A stretch of DNA of 64,000 nt from Streptomyces rishiriensis (GTDB taxonomy: Bacteria; Actinomycetota; Actinomycetes; Streptomycetales; Streptomycetaceae), in contig NZ_BEWA01000007.1 of NCBI RefSeq assembly GCF_003112535.1, forward strand, positions 186,001 to 250,000. The letters run 5' to 3'. Position 1 is the stretch's first letter. Each line of letters begins with the position of its first letter. This document shows, piece after piece, positions 26,698 through 34,581 of the stretch. A program made the translations under genes and the position numbers. The notes beneath the pieces are model-generated. The model was given only the letters and a program-made list of their open reading frames with translations. It had not been told where the DNA came from and searched no databases.

Positions 26698-27600
26698 ATG
26701 CGGAAGCGAAACCGGCACGCGCGGGCCGTGCTCGCGGGCACGACGGCGGCCGTCCTGGGCCTGACGGGCTGTGACGCCCTGGGCGGCGGTGACGGTTCGG
26801 GGCCGTCGGGCGCGCGGGCGCGTCATGCGAAGCCCTCCGCGTCGCCGGCCCCGCTGTGGGACTCCAGCCCGTCCTCGGTCGCGGCGGTGGGCGACTCCAT
26901 CACGCGCGGCTTCGACGCCTGCACGGTGCTCGCGGACTGTCCGGAGGTGTCCTGGGCGACCGGCGCCAGCGCCGAGGTGAGGAGTCTCGCGGTACGGCTG
27001 CTGGGGCCGGCGAAGGCGGCCACGCACAGCTGGAACCACGCGGCGACCGGGGCGCGGATGGCGGACGTGCCGGCCCAGATGGCCCGGGCGGTCCTGGACA
27101 AGCCGCAGTTGGTGACGGTGATGGCGGGGGCGAACGACGCGTGCCGCGCGTCCACGGCGGCGATGACGCCGGTGGCCGACTTCCGCGCGCAGTTCGAGGA
27201 CGCGCTGCGCACGCTGCGCCGGGCGCTGCCCAAGACCCAGGTGTACGTGTCGAGCGTGCCGAACCTGAAGCGGCTGTGGTCCGAGGGGCGGACGAACGCG
27301 CTGGGCAAGCAGATCTGGAAGCTGGGCATCTGCCCGTCGATGCTGGGCGACGCGGACGTGCTGGACATGGCGGCGACCCTGCGGCGGGACACCGTGCAGA
27401 AGCGGGTGGAGGACTACAACTCGGTGCTGAAGGAGGTCTGCGCGAAGGACGTGCGGTGCCGGTTCGACGGCGGCGCGGTGTACGACTTCCGGTTCGGCAC
27501 CGACCAGCTGAGCCACTGGGACTGGTTCCATCCCAGCAAGGACGGTCAGGCGCGGCTCGCGGAGCTGGCCTATCGGGGCGTCACGGGCAAGACCCCGTGA
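26698..27600 (+). CDS. Secreted SGNH/GDSL hydrolase, lipoprotein
   Basis: 300 aa from ATG 26698 (MRKRNRHARAVLAG). The lipobox LTGC with Cys25 ends the signal peptide, so it is a membrane-anchored lipoprotein outside the cell. Block I GDS is at 65-67 in VAAVGDSITRGFD (Ser67 nucleophile). ATGARMADVPAQM, VMAGANDACR (block III GxND) and SHWDWFHPSKDGQ (block V Asp-x-x-His) complete the SGNH set. It is probably an esterase/lipase acting on an extracellular ester; the substrate is unknown. It is followed 15 bp later by an aldose epimerase gene with its own -10 box. Confidence 0.92.
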   Translation: MRKRNRHARAVLAGTTAAVLGLTGCDALGGGDGSGPSGARARHAKPSASPAPLWDSSPSSVAAVGDSITRGFDACTVLADCPEVSWATGASAEVRSLAVRLLGPAKAATHSWNHAATGARMADVPAQMARAVLDKPQLVTVMAGANDACRASTAAMTPVADFRAQFEDALRTLRRALPKTQVYVSSVPNLKRLWSEGRTNALGKQIWKLGICPSMLGDADVLDMAATLRRDTVQKRVEDYNSVLKEVCAKDVRCRFDGGAVYDFRFGTDQLSHWDWFHPSKDGQARLAELAYRGVTGKTP

Positions 27601-27615
27601 CTTAGGGTTCCGCCC

Positions 27616-28593
27616 ATGAGCGAACACTTCGGAACACTTTCCGACGGCACCCCCGTGCACCTCTGGACCCTGGAGCGGGCCGGCACTCGGGTGCGCGTTC
27701 TGTCGTACGGCGGGATCGTGCAGTCCGTCGAGGTCCCGGACCGGGACGGGCGCACGGCGAACGTGGTGCTCGGGTTCGCGGATCTGGACGGCTATCTCGC
27801 CCATCCGGAGCCGTATCTCGGCGCGCTGGTCGGGCGGTACGCCAACCGGATCGGGCACGCCCGCTTCCCGCTGGACGGGGTGACCTACGCGCTGGAGCCC
27901 AACGCCGCGCCCAACTCGCTGCACGGCGGGCCGCGCGGGTTCGACAAGCGGGTGTGGGAGGTGGAGCCGGTCGAGCACGGGCTGCGGCTCAGCCGGATCG
28001 CCGCGCACGGCGAGGAGGGCTTCCCGGGGCGGCTGGAGGTCTCGGCCACGTACACGCTGGACGCGTCGGGGGCGCTGCGGTTCGCCTACCGGGCCGTCAC
28101 CGACGCGCCGACGGTGGTGAACCTGACCAACCACAGCTACTTCACCCTCGGCGGGCCCGGCAGCGGCGGTGCGGGCGACCACGAGCTGCGGCTGACCGCC
28201 TCCCGGTACACGCCGGTGGACGCGGACCTGATCCCGACGGGCGAGCTCGCGCAGGTGGCCGGCAGCCGCTTCGACTTCCGCGCGGCCCGCAAGATCGGCG
28301 CCGGCTACGACCACAACTTCGTCCTCGACAAGGGCGTCACGGACACGCCGGCCGAGGTCGCCGAGCTGCACGACCCGGCGTCCGGGCGGGTGCTGACGGT
28401 CTCGACGACGGAACCGGGGCTGCAGCTGTACACCGCCGACCATCTGGGCGAGCCGTTCGTGCCCGGCGAGGGCGTGGCACTGGAGACCCAGCACTTCCCG
28501 GACTCCCCGAACCGGCCGGAGTTCCCGAGCACCGTGCTGCGACCGGGCGAGGTCTACCGCTCGGAGACGGCGTACGGCTTCTCGGTCCGCTAG
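27616..28593 (+). CDS. galM: Aldose 1-epimerase (GalM family)
   Basis: 325 aa. It interconverts alpha and beta anomers of hexoses before phosphorylation. Family signs: YGGIVQSVEVPDRDG, GRYANRIGHARFPLDG, NSLHGGPRGFDKRVW (catalytic His region), VNLTNHSYFTLGG (second His), YDHNFVLDKG and the catalytic Glu region TVLRPGEVYRSE. There is no signal peptide. A paralogue lies at 53718. TAGGGT (27603-27608) is 7 nt before the ATG and there is no ribosome site, so a leaderless transcript is likely. It ends at a strong hairpin shared with the convergent GH3 gene. Confidence 0.94.
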   Translation: MSEHFGTLSDGTPVHLWTLERAGTRVRVLSYGGIVQSVEVPDRDGRTANVVLGFADLDGYLAHPEPYLGALVGRYANRIGHARFPLDGVTYALEPNAAPNSLHGGPRGFDKRVWEVEPVEHGLRLSRIAAHGEEGFPGRLEVSATYTLDASGALRFAYRAVTDAPTVVNLTNHSYFTLGGPGSGGAGDHELRLTASRYTPVDADLIPTGELAQVAGSRFDFRAARKIGAGYDHNFVLDKGVTDTPAEVAELHDPASGRVLTVSTTEPGLQLYTADHLGEPFVPGEGVALETQHFPDSPNRPEFPSTVLRPGEVYRSETAYGFSVR

Positions 28594-28632
28594 CGGCCGG
28601 GCCGCGGTGCAGTGGGCCGCGGGAGGGGTGTT

Positions 28633-28666
28633 GCCCCGGCCCGGGGGTCAGGTCCCGGGCCGGGGC
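28633..28666. terminator. Bidirectional terminator between galM and the GH3 gene
   Basis: Perfect 13-bp stem GCCCCGGCCCGGG (28633-28645) and complement (28654-28666), 8-nt loop, between two convergent genes. Confidence 0.8.
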
Positions 28667-28710
28667 TGTTCAGGGGGCGACGGCGGCGCCGGGTCGGGCG
28701 GCCGTGCCGA

Positions 28711-31155
28711 TCACACGGTAATCGTCGCGGTGATCCGGAGGTCGGCGATCGAGCGGCCCACCTGGATTTCGTACGAACCTTTCACAAAGGACCACCGGTG
28801 GTCCGCCTCGTCCCACACCTCGAAGGCACGGGTGGGGATCTCCACGGCGACCTCGGCGCTCTCCCCGGGAGCCGCCTCCACGACGGCGAACCCGGCCAGC
28901 CGGCGGGCGGGGCGCTCGGGAGCCGGCGCCGTGCCGGCCGGGGCCAGGTAGACCTGGACGACCTCCCGGCCGGTCCGCTCGCCGCTGTTGCGGATCCGCA
29001 CCCTGACCGTGGATCCGGTGACGTCGGCGGACTCGTAACTCCAGTCGGTGTAGCCGAGGCCGTGTCCGAAGGGGTAGGCCGGGGTGCGGTGCTCCTTCTC
29101 CCAGGCGCGGTAGCCGATGAAGACGCCCTCGCGGTAGGAGAGGGCGCCGTCGGTGGGGACGACCTCGGTGACGGGGGCGTCGGCGAGGGAGCCCCAGGTG
29201 GTGGGGAGGCGGCCGCCGGGCTCGTGCGCGCCCGTGAGGACGTCGGCCAGCGCCGCGCCGCCCTCCTGGCCGGGGAACCAGCTGAGCAGGACGGCCGCGA
29301 CCTCCTCCCGCCAGGGCATCTCCACCGGGGAGCCGGCGTTGACGACCACGACGGTGTTCGGGTTGGCGGCGGCGACGGCGCGCACGAGGTCGTCCTGCCG
29401 GCCGGGGAGGCGGAGGTCCGCGCGGTCGTAGCCCTCGGACTCCACGCGTTCGGTGGTGGCGACCACGACGACGGCCGTGTCGGCGGCCCGCGCCGCTTCG
29501 ACGGCCTCGGCGATCAGCTCGTCGGGGTCGCGCACCGGCTCCTGGTGGACGAGCGCGAAGGCGACGGCCTTGAAGGGGGCGCCCTCGGGGAGTGCGAAGA
29601 CATGGGTGAGGGAGATCTCGACCGGTTCGCCGGCGGTCAGCTCCACCTGGGCGCGGGGCTCGGGAGAACCGAAGAACCCTCCGAAGGGGTCGCCGTCGTC
29701 GGCGGGGAGCTGGACGTCGTCGTAGTACGTCGTCCCGGCGACGGTGAGGGTGAAGGCGCCCGTGCCCTTGGTGCCGAAGGTGTGCCGGCCGCTCTCGCGC
29801 GGAGTGAAGACGCCGGTCAGCTCGACCGTGTGGAGGGTGTCGTGAGCGACGCCCTCGGGGAGGTCCGAGCCCATCCACTGAATCTGGCCGTTCGGCGCGG
29901 AACGGGCGCCGATCACGGTTCCGGAGGCGTCGCGGCAGACCGCCCGGAGCGTGAAGCCCTTGTCGGCGAAGGCGAGTTCGGTGGCCGGGTCGGCTCCGAC
30001 GGCGTAGCGCACAGCGCCCTCGGGGAGGGCGGCGGTGAGGCCGTCGAGCGGGGAGACCACATGGGCGGGGAAGACGGTCGCGGAGCCGCCGCCCAGGATG
30101 CGGGCGTCGCGGGCCGCCGCGCCGATGAGGGCGACGGCGCCCGGCCCGAGCGGCAGCGCGTCGCCCTCGTTGCGGAGCAGGACGAAGGAGCGGCGGGCCA
30201 GTTCGCGGGCCAGGGCCTCGCCGTCGATCGGGGCGGGCGGTTCGGTGACGGCCGGTTCGACGCCCGCGAGGACGCCGACGCGGGCGGCCAGGCGCAGGAC
30301 GCGGCGGACCGCCTCGTCGACCTCGGACTCGGCGAGACGCCCTTCGCGCACGGCGGTGGCGAGGGCCTCGCCGTAGACGGTCTGCGGGCCGGGCATGGCC
30401 ACGTCGAGGCCGCCCCGGAGGGCGCCGACGGTGTCACGGGCGGCCGTCCAGTCGGAGACGTTGAAGCCGTCGAAGCCCCACTCGCCGCGCAGGACCTCGT
30501 TCACGAGGTGGTGGTGCTCGGTCATCGTCGTGCCGTTGACCGTGTTGTAGGCGGTCATGACGCCCCAGGGGCGGGCCTCGGCGACGATGGCCTCGAAGGG
30601 GGCCAGGTACAGCTCGCGCAGGGCCCGTTCGCCGACCAGGTTGTCCACGGTGAAGCGGTCGGTCTCGGCGTCGTTGGCCACGAAGTGCTTGACGGTGGTG
30701 CCGACGCCGCCGGACTGGACCCCGTTCACATAGGCCGCGCCGATCACGCCCGTCAGATACGGGTCCTCGCTGTAGGCCTCGAAGTGGCGGCCGCCGAGGG
30801 GAGACCGGTGCAGGTTGACCGTGGGAGCGAGCAGCACGTGGACGCCCTTGCGCCGGGCCTCCTGGGCCAGGAGAGCGCCGGCGCGGCGGGCGAGGCCGGG
30901 GTCCCAGGCGGCGGCGAGCGCGGTCGGGGAGGGCAGGGCGACGGAGGGGTCGTCGGCCGTCCAGCGCACGCCGCGCACGCCGATCGGGCCGTCGGACATC
31001 ACCAGGGACCGCAGGCCGATCTCCGGCAGCGCGGGCAGCGACCACGCGTCCTGACCGGCCAGGAGCCGGGCCTTGGCGTCCAGGCCGAGCTTGCCGAGAG
31101 CCTGCTCGACGGCCGTCTCCGTCGCCGTGTGCGTCGCCGCCCCGGTTCCCGCCAT
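28711..31155 (-). CDS. Beta-glucosidase-type glycoside hydrolase, family 3
   Basis: 814 aa, no signal peptide, so a cytoplasmic enzyme that cleaves imported beta-linked oligosaccharides. GH3 domain A: LPSPTALAAAWDPGLARRAG, GGRHFEAYSEDPYLTG, KHFVANDAETDR, and the nucleophile Asp in FDGFNVSDWTAA. Domain B: RRSFVLLRNEGDALPLG. An inserted PA14-like domain follows (GVFTPRESGRHTFGTKGTGAF), then domain B continues with NTVVVVNAGSPVEMPW, and a C-terminal fibronectin-like domain (VRIRNSGERTGREVVQVYL). It resembles PA14-containing beta-glucosidases. It is divergent from a TetR regulator; a dyad lies between them. Confidence 0.94.
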   Translation of the reverse strand: MAGTGAATHTATETAVEQALGKLGLDAKARLLAGQDAWSLPALPEIGLRSLVMSDGPIGVRGVRWTADDPSVALPSPTALAAAWDPGLARRAGALLAQEARRKGVHVLLAPTVNLHRSPLGGRHFEAYSEDPYLTGVIGAAYVNGVQSGGVGTTVKHFVANDAETDRFTVDNLVGERALRELYLAPFEAIVAEARPWGVMTAYNTVNGTTMTEHHHLVNEVLRGEWGFDGFNVSDWTAARDTVGALRGGLDVAMPGPQTVYGEALATAVREGRLAESEVDEAVRRVLRLAARVGVLAGVEPAVTEPPAPIDGEALARELARRSFVLLRNEGDALPLGPGAVALIGAAARDARILGGGSATVFPAHVVSPLDGLTAALPEGAVRYAVGADPATELAFADKGFTLRAVCRDASGTVIGARSAPNGQIQWMGSDLPEGVAHDTLHTVELTGVFTPRESGRHTFGTKGTGAFTLTVAGTTYYDDVQLPADDGDPFGGFFGSPEPRAQVELTAGEPVEISLTHVFALPEGAPFKAVAFALVHQEPVRDPDELIAEAVEAARAADTAVVVVATTERVESEGYDRADLRLPGRQDDLVRAVAAANPNTVVVVNAGSPVEMPWREEVAAVLLSWFPGQEGGAALADVLTGAHEPGGRLPTTWGSLADAPVTEVVPTDGALSYREGVFIGYRAWEKEHRTPAYPFGHGLGYTDWSYESADVTGSTVRVRIRNSGERTGREVVQVYLAPAGTAPAPERPARRLAGFAVVEAAPGESAEVAVEIPTRAFEVWDEADHRWSFVKGSYEIQVGRSIADLRITATITV

Positions 31156-31236
31156 GCGGTGCCTCCTCGTCGCGTGTCCGCTACGTGCTGTGGCTCCATC
31201 GTGCGACGGTCACCTGTCGATCGGTAGGTTTCGTTA

Positions 31237-31256
31237 TCTTGACGTTATCGACAAGA
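31237..31256. promoter_or_regulatory. Candidate TetR operator between the GH3 and tetR genes
   Basis: TCTTGACGTTATCGACAAGA is a 20-bp inverted repeat: 16 of its 20 positions agree with its reverse complement. It lies 25 bp before the tetR start and 82 bp before the GH3 start. A TTGACG -35-like hexamer lies inside it. Confidence 0.6.
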
Positions 31257-31280
31257 GGGCGTATGCCGTACGGTGACGGC

Positions 31281-31844
31281 ATGACTGCCAGGGCCAGAAG
31301 CGAGGAGCGGCGGGCCGAGATCGTGCGGGCGGCCCTGGCGGTGATCGCCGAGCGCGGCTACCGCGGGGCGAGCATGGCGGCGGTGGCCGAGCGGGTGGGA
31401 CTGACCCAGCAGGGGCTGCTGCACCACTTCCCGACGAAGGACGCGCTGCTGGTGGCGGTGTTGCGGGAACGCGACCGGTGGGACGCCGTGCCGGACTCCC
31501 GGTGGCGGGTCGACCTGCTCGCCTCGCTCGTCGAGTACAACGCGACGCGGCCCGGCGTCGTCCAGACCTTCTCGGCGCTGCTCGGCGAGAGCGTCACCGA
31601 GGGGCATCCCGCCCGGGAGTACTTCACCGAGCGGTACACACGGGTGCGGGCGGGCATGGCGGCCGCGCTGCGCACCGAGTACGGCGACCGGCTGCCCAAC
31701 GGCCTCACTCCGGAACGCACGGCCCCGCTGCTGGTCGCGGTGATGGACGGGCTGCAGTACCAGTGGCTGCTCGATCCCGGGTCGGTGGACATGCCGGGGG
31801 CGTTCCGCGACTTCCTGCGGCTGCTGGGCGAACCGGTCGGCTGA
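31281..31844 (+). CDS. TetR-family transcriptional regulator
   Basis: 187 aa. TetR N-terminus: RSEERRAEIVRAALAVIAERGYRGASMAAVAERVGLTQQGLLHHFPTKDALLVAVL, with recognition helix TQQGLLHHF. The helical C-terminal domain (WRVDLLASLVEYNATRPGVVQTFSALLGE) is of the type found with glycosidase genes. The start ATG 31281 has TACGGT 6 nt upstream (leaderless); an ATG at 31263 is a weaker choice. It is divergent from the GH3 beta-glucosidase, which it probably represses in response to a sugar. The 20-bp dyad upstream is the likely binding site. Confidence 0.9.
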   Translation: MTARARSEERRAEIVRAALAVIAERGYRGASMAAVAERVGLTQQGLLHHFPTKDALLVAVLRERDRWDAVPDSRWRVDLLASLVEYNATRPGVVQTFSALLGESVTEGHPAREYFTERYTRVRAGMAAALRTEYGDRLPNGLTPERTAPLLVAVMDGLQYQWLLDPGSVDMPGAFRDFLRLLGEPVG

Positions 31845-31847
31845 GGG

Positions 31848-32076
31848 TCACTGGCCCGAGCGGAGCGCCAGCCCCTTGCCCACCGCGCACACGACGGCGA
31901 AGGCGAGCGCCCAGCCGTGCGCGCCCGCCGCGTACAGCGCGCCGAGGTCCCGCCCCGAACCAGAGCAGTTCGAAGCCGGCCCGGCCCGCGCCCCGCACCT
32001 TGAAGCGGGCGCGCGGCGAGCCGCACAGCGCCCAGGCCGCGATCAGCGCGGCCGGGGCGGCCGTCTCGTCGAGGCC
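31848..32076 (-). pseudogene. Remnant of a YrdB/DUF2568-type membrane protein, frameshifted
   Basis: Two minus-strand frames join into one recognisable C-terminal part of a YrdB (DUF2568) protein: AALIAAWALCGSPRARFKV-x-RAGFELLWFGAG in one frame (about 31955-32076), then RDLGALYAAGAHGWALAFAVVCAVGKGLALRSGQ-stop in another (31848-31955). The frame switch falls in the G/C run near 31953-31965. The usual N-terminal transmembrane part is absent. It lies 28 bp beyond the EI24 gene, same strand. Either it is a decayed gene, or a sequencing error accounts for the frameshift, but the missing N-terminus argues for decay. Confidence 0.6.
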
Positions 32077-32104
32077 TGTTCGGTCCTCCCGGCGCGGACC
32101 TCCC

Positions 32105-32902
32105 TCAGGAGGCGGCGTTCTCCTCCTGCGCCGCCTCGGCCGTGCCGCCCTCGGAGATCTCCTCGCCGAGCAGCTCACGGGCCAGCAGCGTGGCGCCCGC
32201 GACCGCGCCGGGCATCAGGAACACCGCGACGAAGGGCACCAGGAAGGCCAGGCCCAGCGGGGTGCCGAAGCCCCACACCAGCGTCCGGCGCCCGCGCAGC
32301 AGGGCGAGCCGGGCGCGCAGGTCGACGTCGCGGCGCTGGAGGGCGACGGCGACGAGTTCCTCGGTCAGGAAGAACCCGGTGACGAAGAAGCCGATCACCG
32401 GGACGACCGTCTGGCCGACGACCGGGATGAACCCGAGGGCGAACAGCAGCACCGCCCAGACCAGCGCGCGCAGGAGGACGCGCAGGCTGTCGCGGGCGGA
32501 GATCCACAGCTCGCGCCAGACCGGCAGCCCCGACTCGGGGGCCGTGCCGTCGGGCGAGACGTCCCGGTCGACCTTCTCGGAGAGGTTCTCGTAGAAGGGC
32601 TGGCCGATGAGCAGGGTGACGGCGGTGAAGGTGAGGACGGCGAGCAGGAGGCCGAGGGCGAACAGCACGGCGGTGAGGAAACCGCGGAAGAGACCGAGCC
32701 AGGGGTTCGACCAGTCGTCGGCGAACGGCGTCGCCCAGCCCACGAAGTCCTCGCCCCACACCGCGAGCGCCACCAGCGCCGCCACGTAGAGGACGAGCGT
32801 CAGCAGGCCGGGGACGAGCCCGAACCCGTAGTGCCTGCCGTGCCGGGCCACCCATCGCTGGCCCTTCAGGAGGTACCTGAACCCCGCCCCGAGATCGCGC
32901 AT
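32105..32902 (-). CDS. EI24 / CysZ-like integral membrane protein
   Basis: 265 aa with four to six hydrophobic segments: FGLVPGLLTLVLYVAALVALAVW, GFLTAVLFALGLLLAVLTFTAVTLLIG, VLLRALVWAVLLFALGFIPVVGQ, VIGFFVTGFFLTEELVAVAL and AFLVPFVAVFLMPGAVAGATLL. The segment GQPFYENLSEKVDRDV after the second helix and the LRARLALLRGRR turn are typical of the EI24 (PF07264) family that includes the sulfate permease CysZ. The C-terminus is acidic (EEISEGGTAEAAQEE). The physiological role is unknown. TAGAGT (32909-32914, minus strand) is 6 nt before the ATG, so it is probably leaderless. Confidence 0.88.
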   Translation of the reverse strand: MRDLGAGFRYLLKGQRWVARHGRHYGFGLVPGLLTLVLYVAALVALAVWGEDFVGWATPFADDWSNPWLGLFRGFLTAVLFALGLLLAVLTFTAVTLLIGQPFYENLSEKVDRDVSPDGTAPESGLPVWRELWISARDSLRVLLRALVWAVLLFALGFIPVVGQTVVPVIGFFVTGFFLTEELVAVALQRRDVDLRARLALLRGRRTLVWGFGTPLGLAFLVPFVAVFLMPGAVAGATLLARELLGEEISEGGTAEAAQEENAAS

Positions 32903-33308
32903 GGCCGAACTCTATCGGTCGTGCACATTTCACGGCCGTCGCCCCGTGCGCGCTCCGCCGGGCCGGGCGGGCGGAGCCCTGCGCCGGTCCGCCGCGGGGC
33001 CTCGTAGGCCATCCGGGGCATCGGTGACACCGAGGCCCTCTTCCCGCAGTTGAGTCGAACAGGCACACCTCGCCGTACCGATCTCCGAAAGCAACGATCC
33101 AGGCAAGTCCAGGAGGTAGACGTGCGCACATCGAGCGCCTGCCCGGCCCGACCTGTTCTGATCACCGCCCGCGTCGCCGCCGTCGTCCCCCCGCGCATGG
33201 CAGGCGCCGCGGATCGCGGTTTCGTCCACCCGCCGGCGACCCGGCGCAGATCGCACAGGCGTTGATCACCATGGCACACGCAAGCAGCGGGCTGGTTGAG
33301 GAGAGCGG
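32903..33308. other. 406-bp intergenic region
   Basis: This region is flanked by the EI24 gene (minus) and a serine hydrolase (plus). It contains the EI24 -10 box at its left end and the small open frame at 33122-33265 (listed separately). Nothing else was recognised. Confidence 0.5.
33122..33265 (+). CDS. Possible small Arg/Pro-rich protein
   Basis: A 47-codon frame starting at GTG 33122 (MRTSSACPARPVLITARV) with an excellent AGGAGG site 6-8 nt upstream. The product is short and basic, ending in an Arg/His-rich tail (ATRRRSHRR). It ends 43 bp before the serine hydrolase start, so it could be an upstream leader ORF of that gene. No family was recognised. The only support is the ribosome site and position; composition alone could produce such a frame by chance in GC-rich DNA. 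Confidence 0.3.
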   Translation: MRTSSACPARPVLITARVAAVVPPRMAGAADRGFVHPPATRRRSHRR

Positions 33309-34484
33309 ATGACTCGTTTGGCTCGGACGACGCAGGAGATCCACGGCACCGTCGCCGATGGATTCGAGGCGGTACGGGAGGAGTTCGCCGCGTTCGTGGC
33401 GGACGAACAGCCCGACTACGAAGGCCAGTTGTGCGCCCATGTGCACGGCCGGCGGGTCGTCGACCTGTGGGCGCCCGGCGACGGCGCCGGCCCCGACTCC
33501 CTCTACGGCGTGTACTCCTCGACCAAGGGCGCCGCGCATCTGGTGGTCGCGCTCCTGGTCCAGGAGGGCACCCTGGAGCTGGACCGCAAGGTCACCTACT
33601 ACTGGCCGGAGTTCGCCGCCGAGGGCAAGGGCGCGCTGACCCTGCGCGAGCTGCTGGCCCACCGGGCCGGCGTGGTCGGCACGGACGGCGGGTTCTCACC
33701 GCAGGAGCTGGCCGACGACCGCCAGCTCGCCGAACGCCTCGCCGACCAGCGGCCGTTCTGGCGGCCGGGCACCGCCTTCGGCTACCACGCGCTGGTCATC
33801 GGGGCGCTCACCGGGGAGGTCGTGCGGCGGGCGACGGGCCGTACCCTCCAGGAGGTGTACGAGGAGCGGGTGCGGCTCCCCTACGGGCTGGACTTCTTCC
33901 TGGGGCTGCCGGCGCCGCACGAGCCGCGGTTCCGCACCGCGCAGCGGATGGTCCCGACGGCCGAGCAACGGGCGCTGCTGGACTCCCTGCCCGGCGGGCC
34001 GCACACTCTGGCCGCGGTCGCCTTCAACCGCCACGCCGCCGAGCCGACCGATCTGGAACTCCTGCCGAACGACCCGCTGGTCCGGGCCAAGGGGCCGGCC
34101 TCCGTGGGCGGGGTCGCCTCGGCGCGCGGGCTGGCCGGGCTGTACGCGGCGGCGATCACCGAGCTCGACGGAAAGGCGCCACTGCTGAAGGAGGACACGG
34201 CGGCGGAGTTCGGGCAGCTGCACTCCGTGGGCTACGACGTGGTGGCGCGGTCGCACCGGTCGTACGGGCTGGGCTTCCAGGCCACGGCGGACACCTGGCA
34301 CCCGTTCCTGGGCGTCGGGGCGTTCGGGCACAGCGGGGCGGGCGGCTGCCAGGCCTTCGCCGACCCGCGCAGCGGGCTGGCCTACGGCTACACGCGGCGC
34401 CGGTGCGCCTTCCCGGGCGGGGCGGCCCCGGAGAACGACCGGCTGGCGGGGGCCGTGCACCGCGCGGCGCTGGCCCGCCGCTGA
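33309..34484 (+). CDS. Serine hydrolase, beta-lactamase (EstB-like) family
   Basis: 391 aa. GAGGAG precedes the ATG. Catalytic SxxK is Ser70-Ser-Thr-Lys73 in YGVYSSTKGAAH; the second motif is Tyr in FGYHALVIG (Y-H-A rather than Y-x-N); the third region is FGHSGAGGCQAFADP. LLAHRAGVVGTDGG between them is family-typical. There is no signal peptide, so it is probably a cytoplasmic esterase rather than a beta-lactamase. It is larger than the hydrolase at 19340 and not closely similar to it. It is convergent with the oxidoreductase gene, with a bidirectional hairpin between. Confidence 0.92.
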   Translation: MTRLARTTQEIHGTVADGFEAVREEFAAFVADEQPDYEGQLCAHVHGRRVVDLWAPGDGAGPDSLYGVYSSTKGAAHLVVALLVQEGTLELDRKVTYYWPEFAAEGKGALTLRELLAHRAGVVGTDGGFSPQELADDRQLAERLADQRPFWRPGTAFGYHALVIGALTGEVVRRATGRTLQEVYEERVRLPYGLDFFLGLPAPHEPRFRTAQRMVPTAEQRALLDSLPGGPHTLAAVAFNRHAAEPTDLELLPNDPLVRAKGPASVGGVASARGLAGLYAAAITELDGKAPLLKEDTAAEFGQLHSVGYDVVARSHRSYGLGFQATADTWHPFLGVGAFGHSGAGGCQAFADPRSGLAYGYTRRRCAFPGGAAPENDRLAGAVHRAALARR

Positions 34485-34522
34485 AGGACCGGCGGCCGGG
34501 AGGCCCGCGGCTGACAGACGGC

Positions 34523-34565
34523 GAAGGCCGCACCCCACGCGGAACGTTCCAGGGGTGCGGCCTTC
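34523..34565. terminator. Bidirectional terminator
   Basis: Perfect 14-bp stem GAAGGCCGCACCCC (34523-34536) and complement (34552-34565) with a 15-nt loop, between convergent genes; strand-symmetric A/T-poor flanks. Confidence 0.8.
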
Positions 34566-34581
34566 GGCGTACGTCCGGCGG

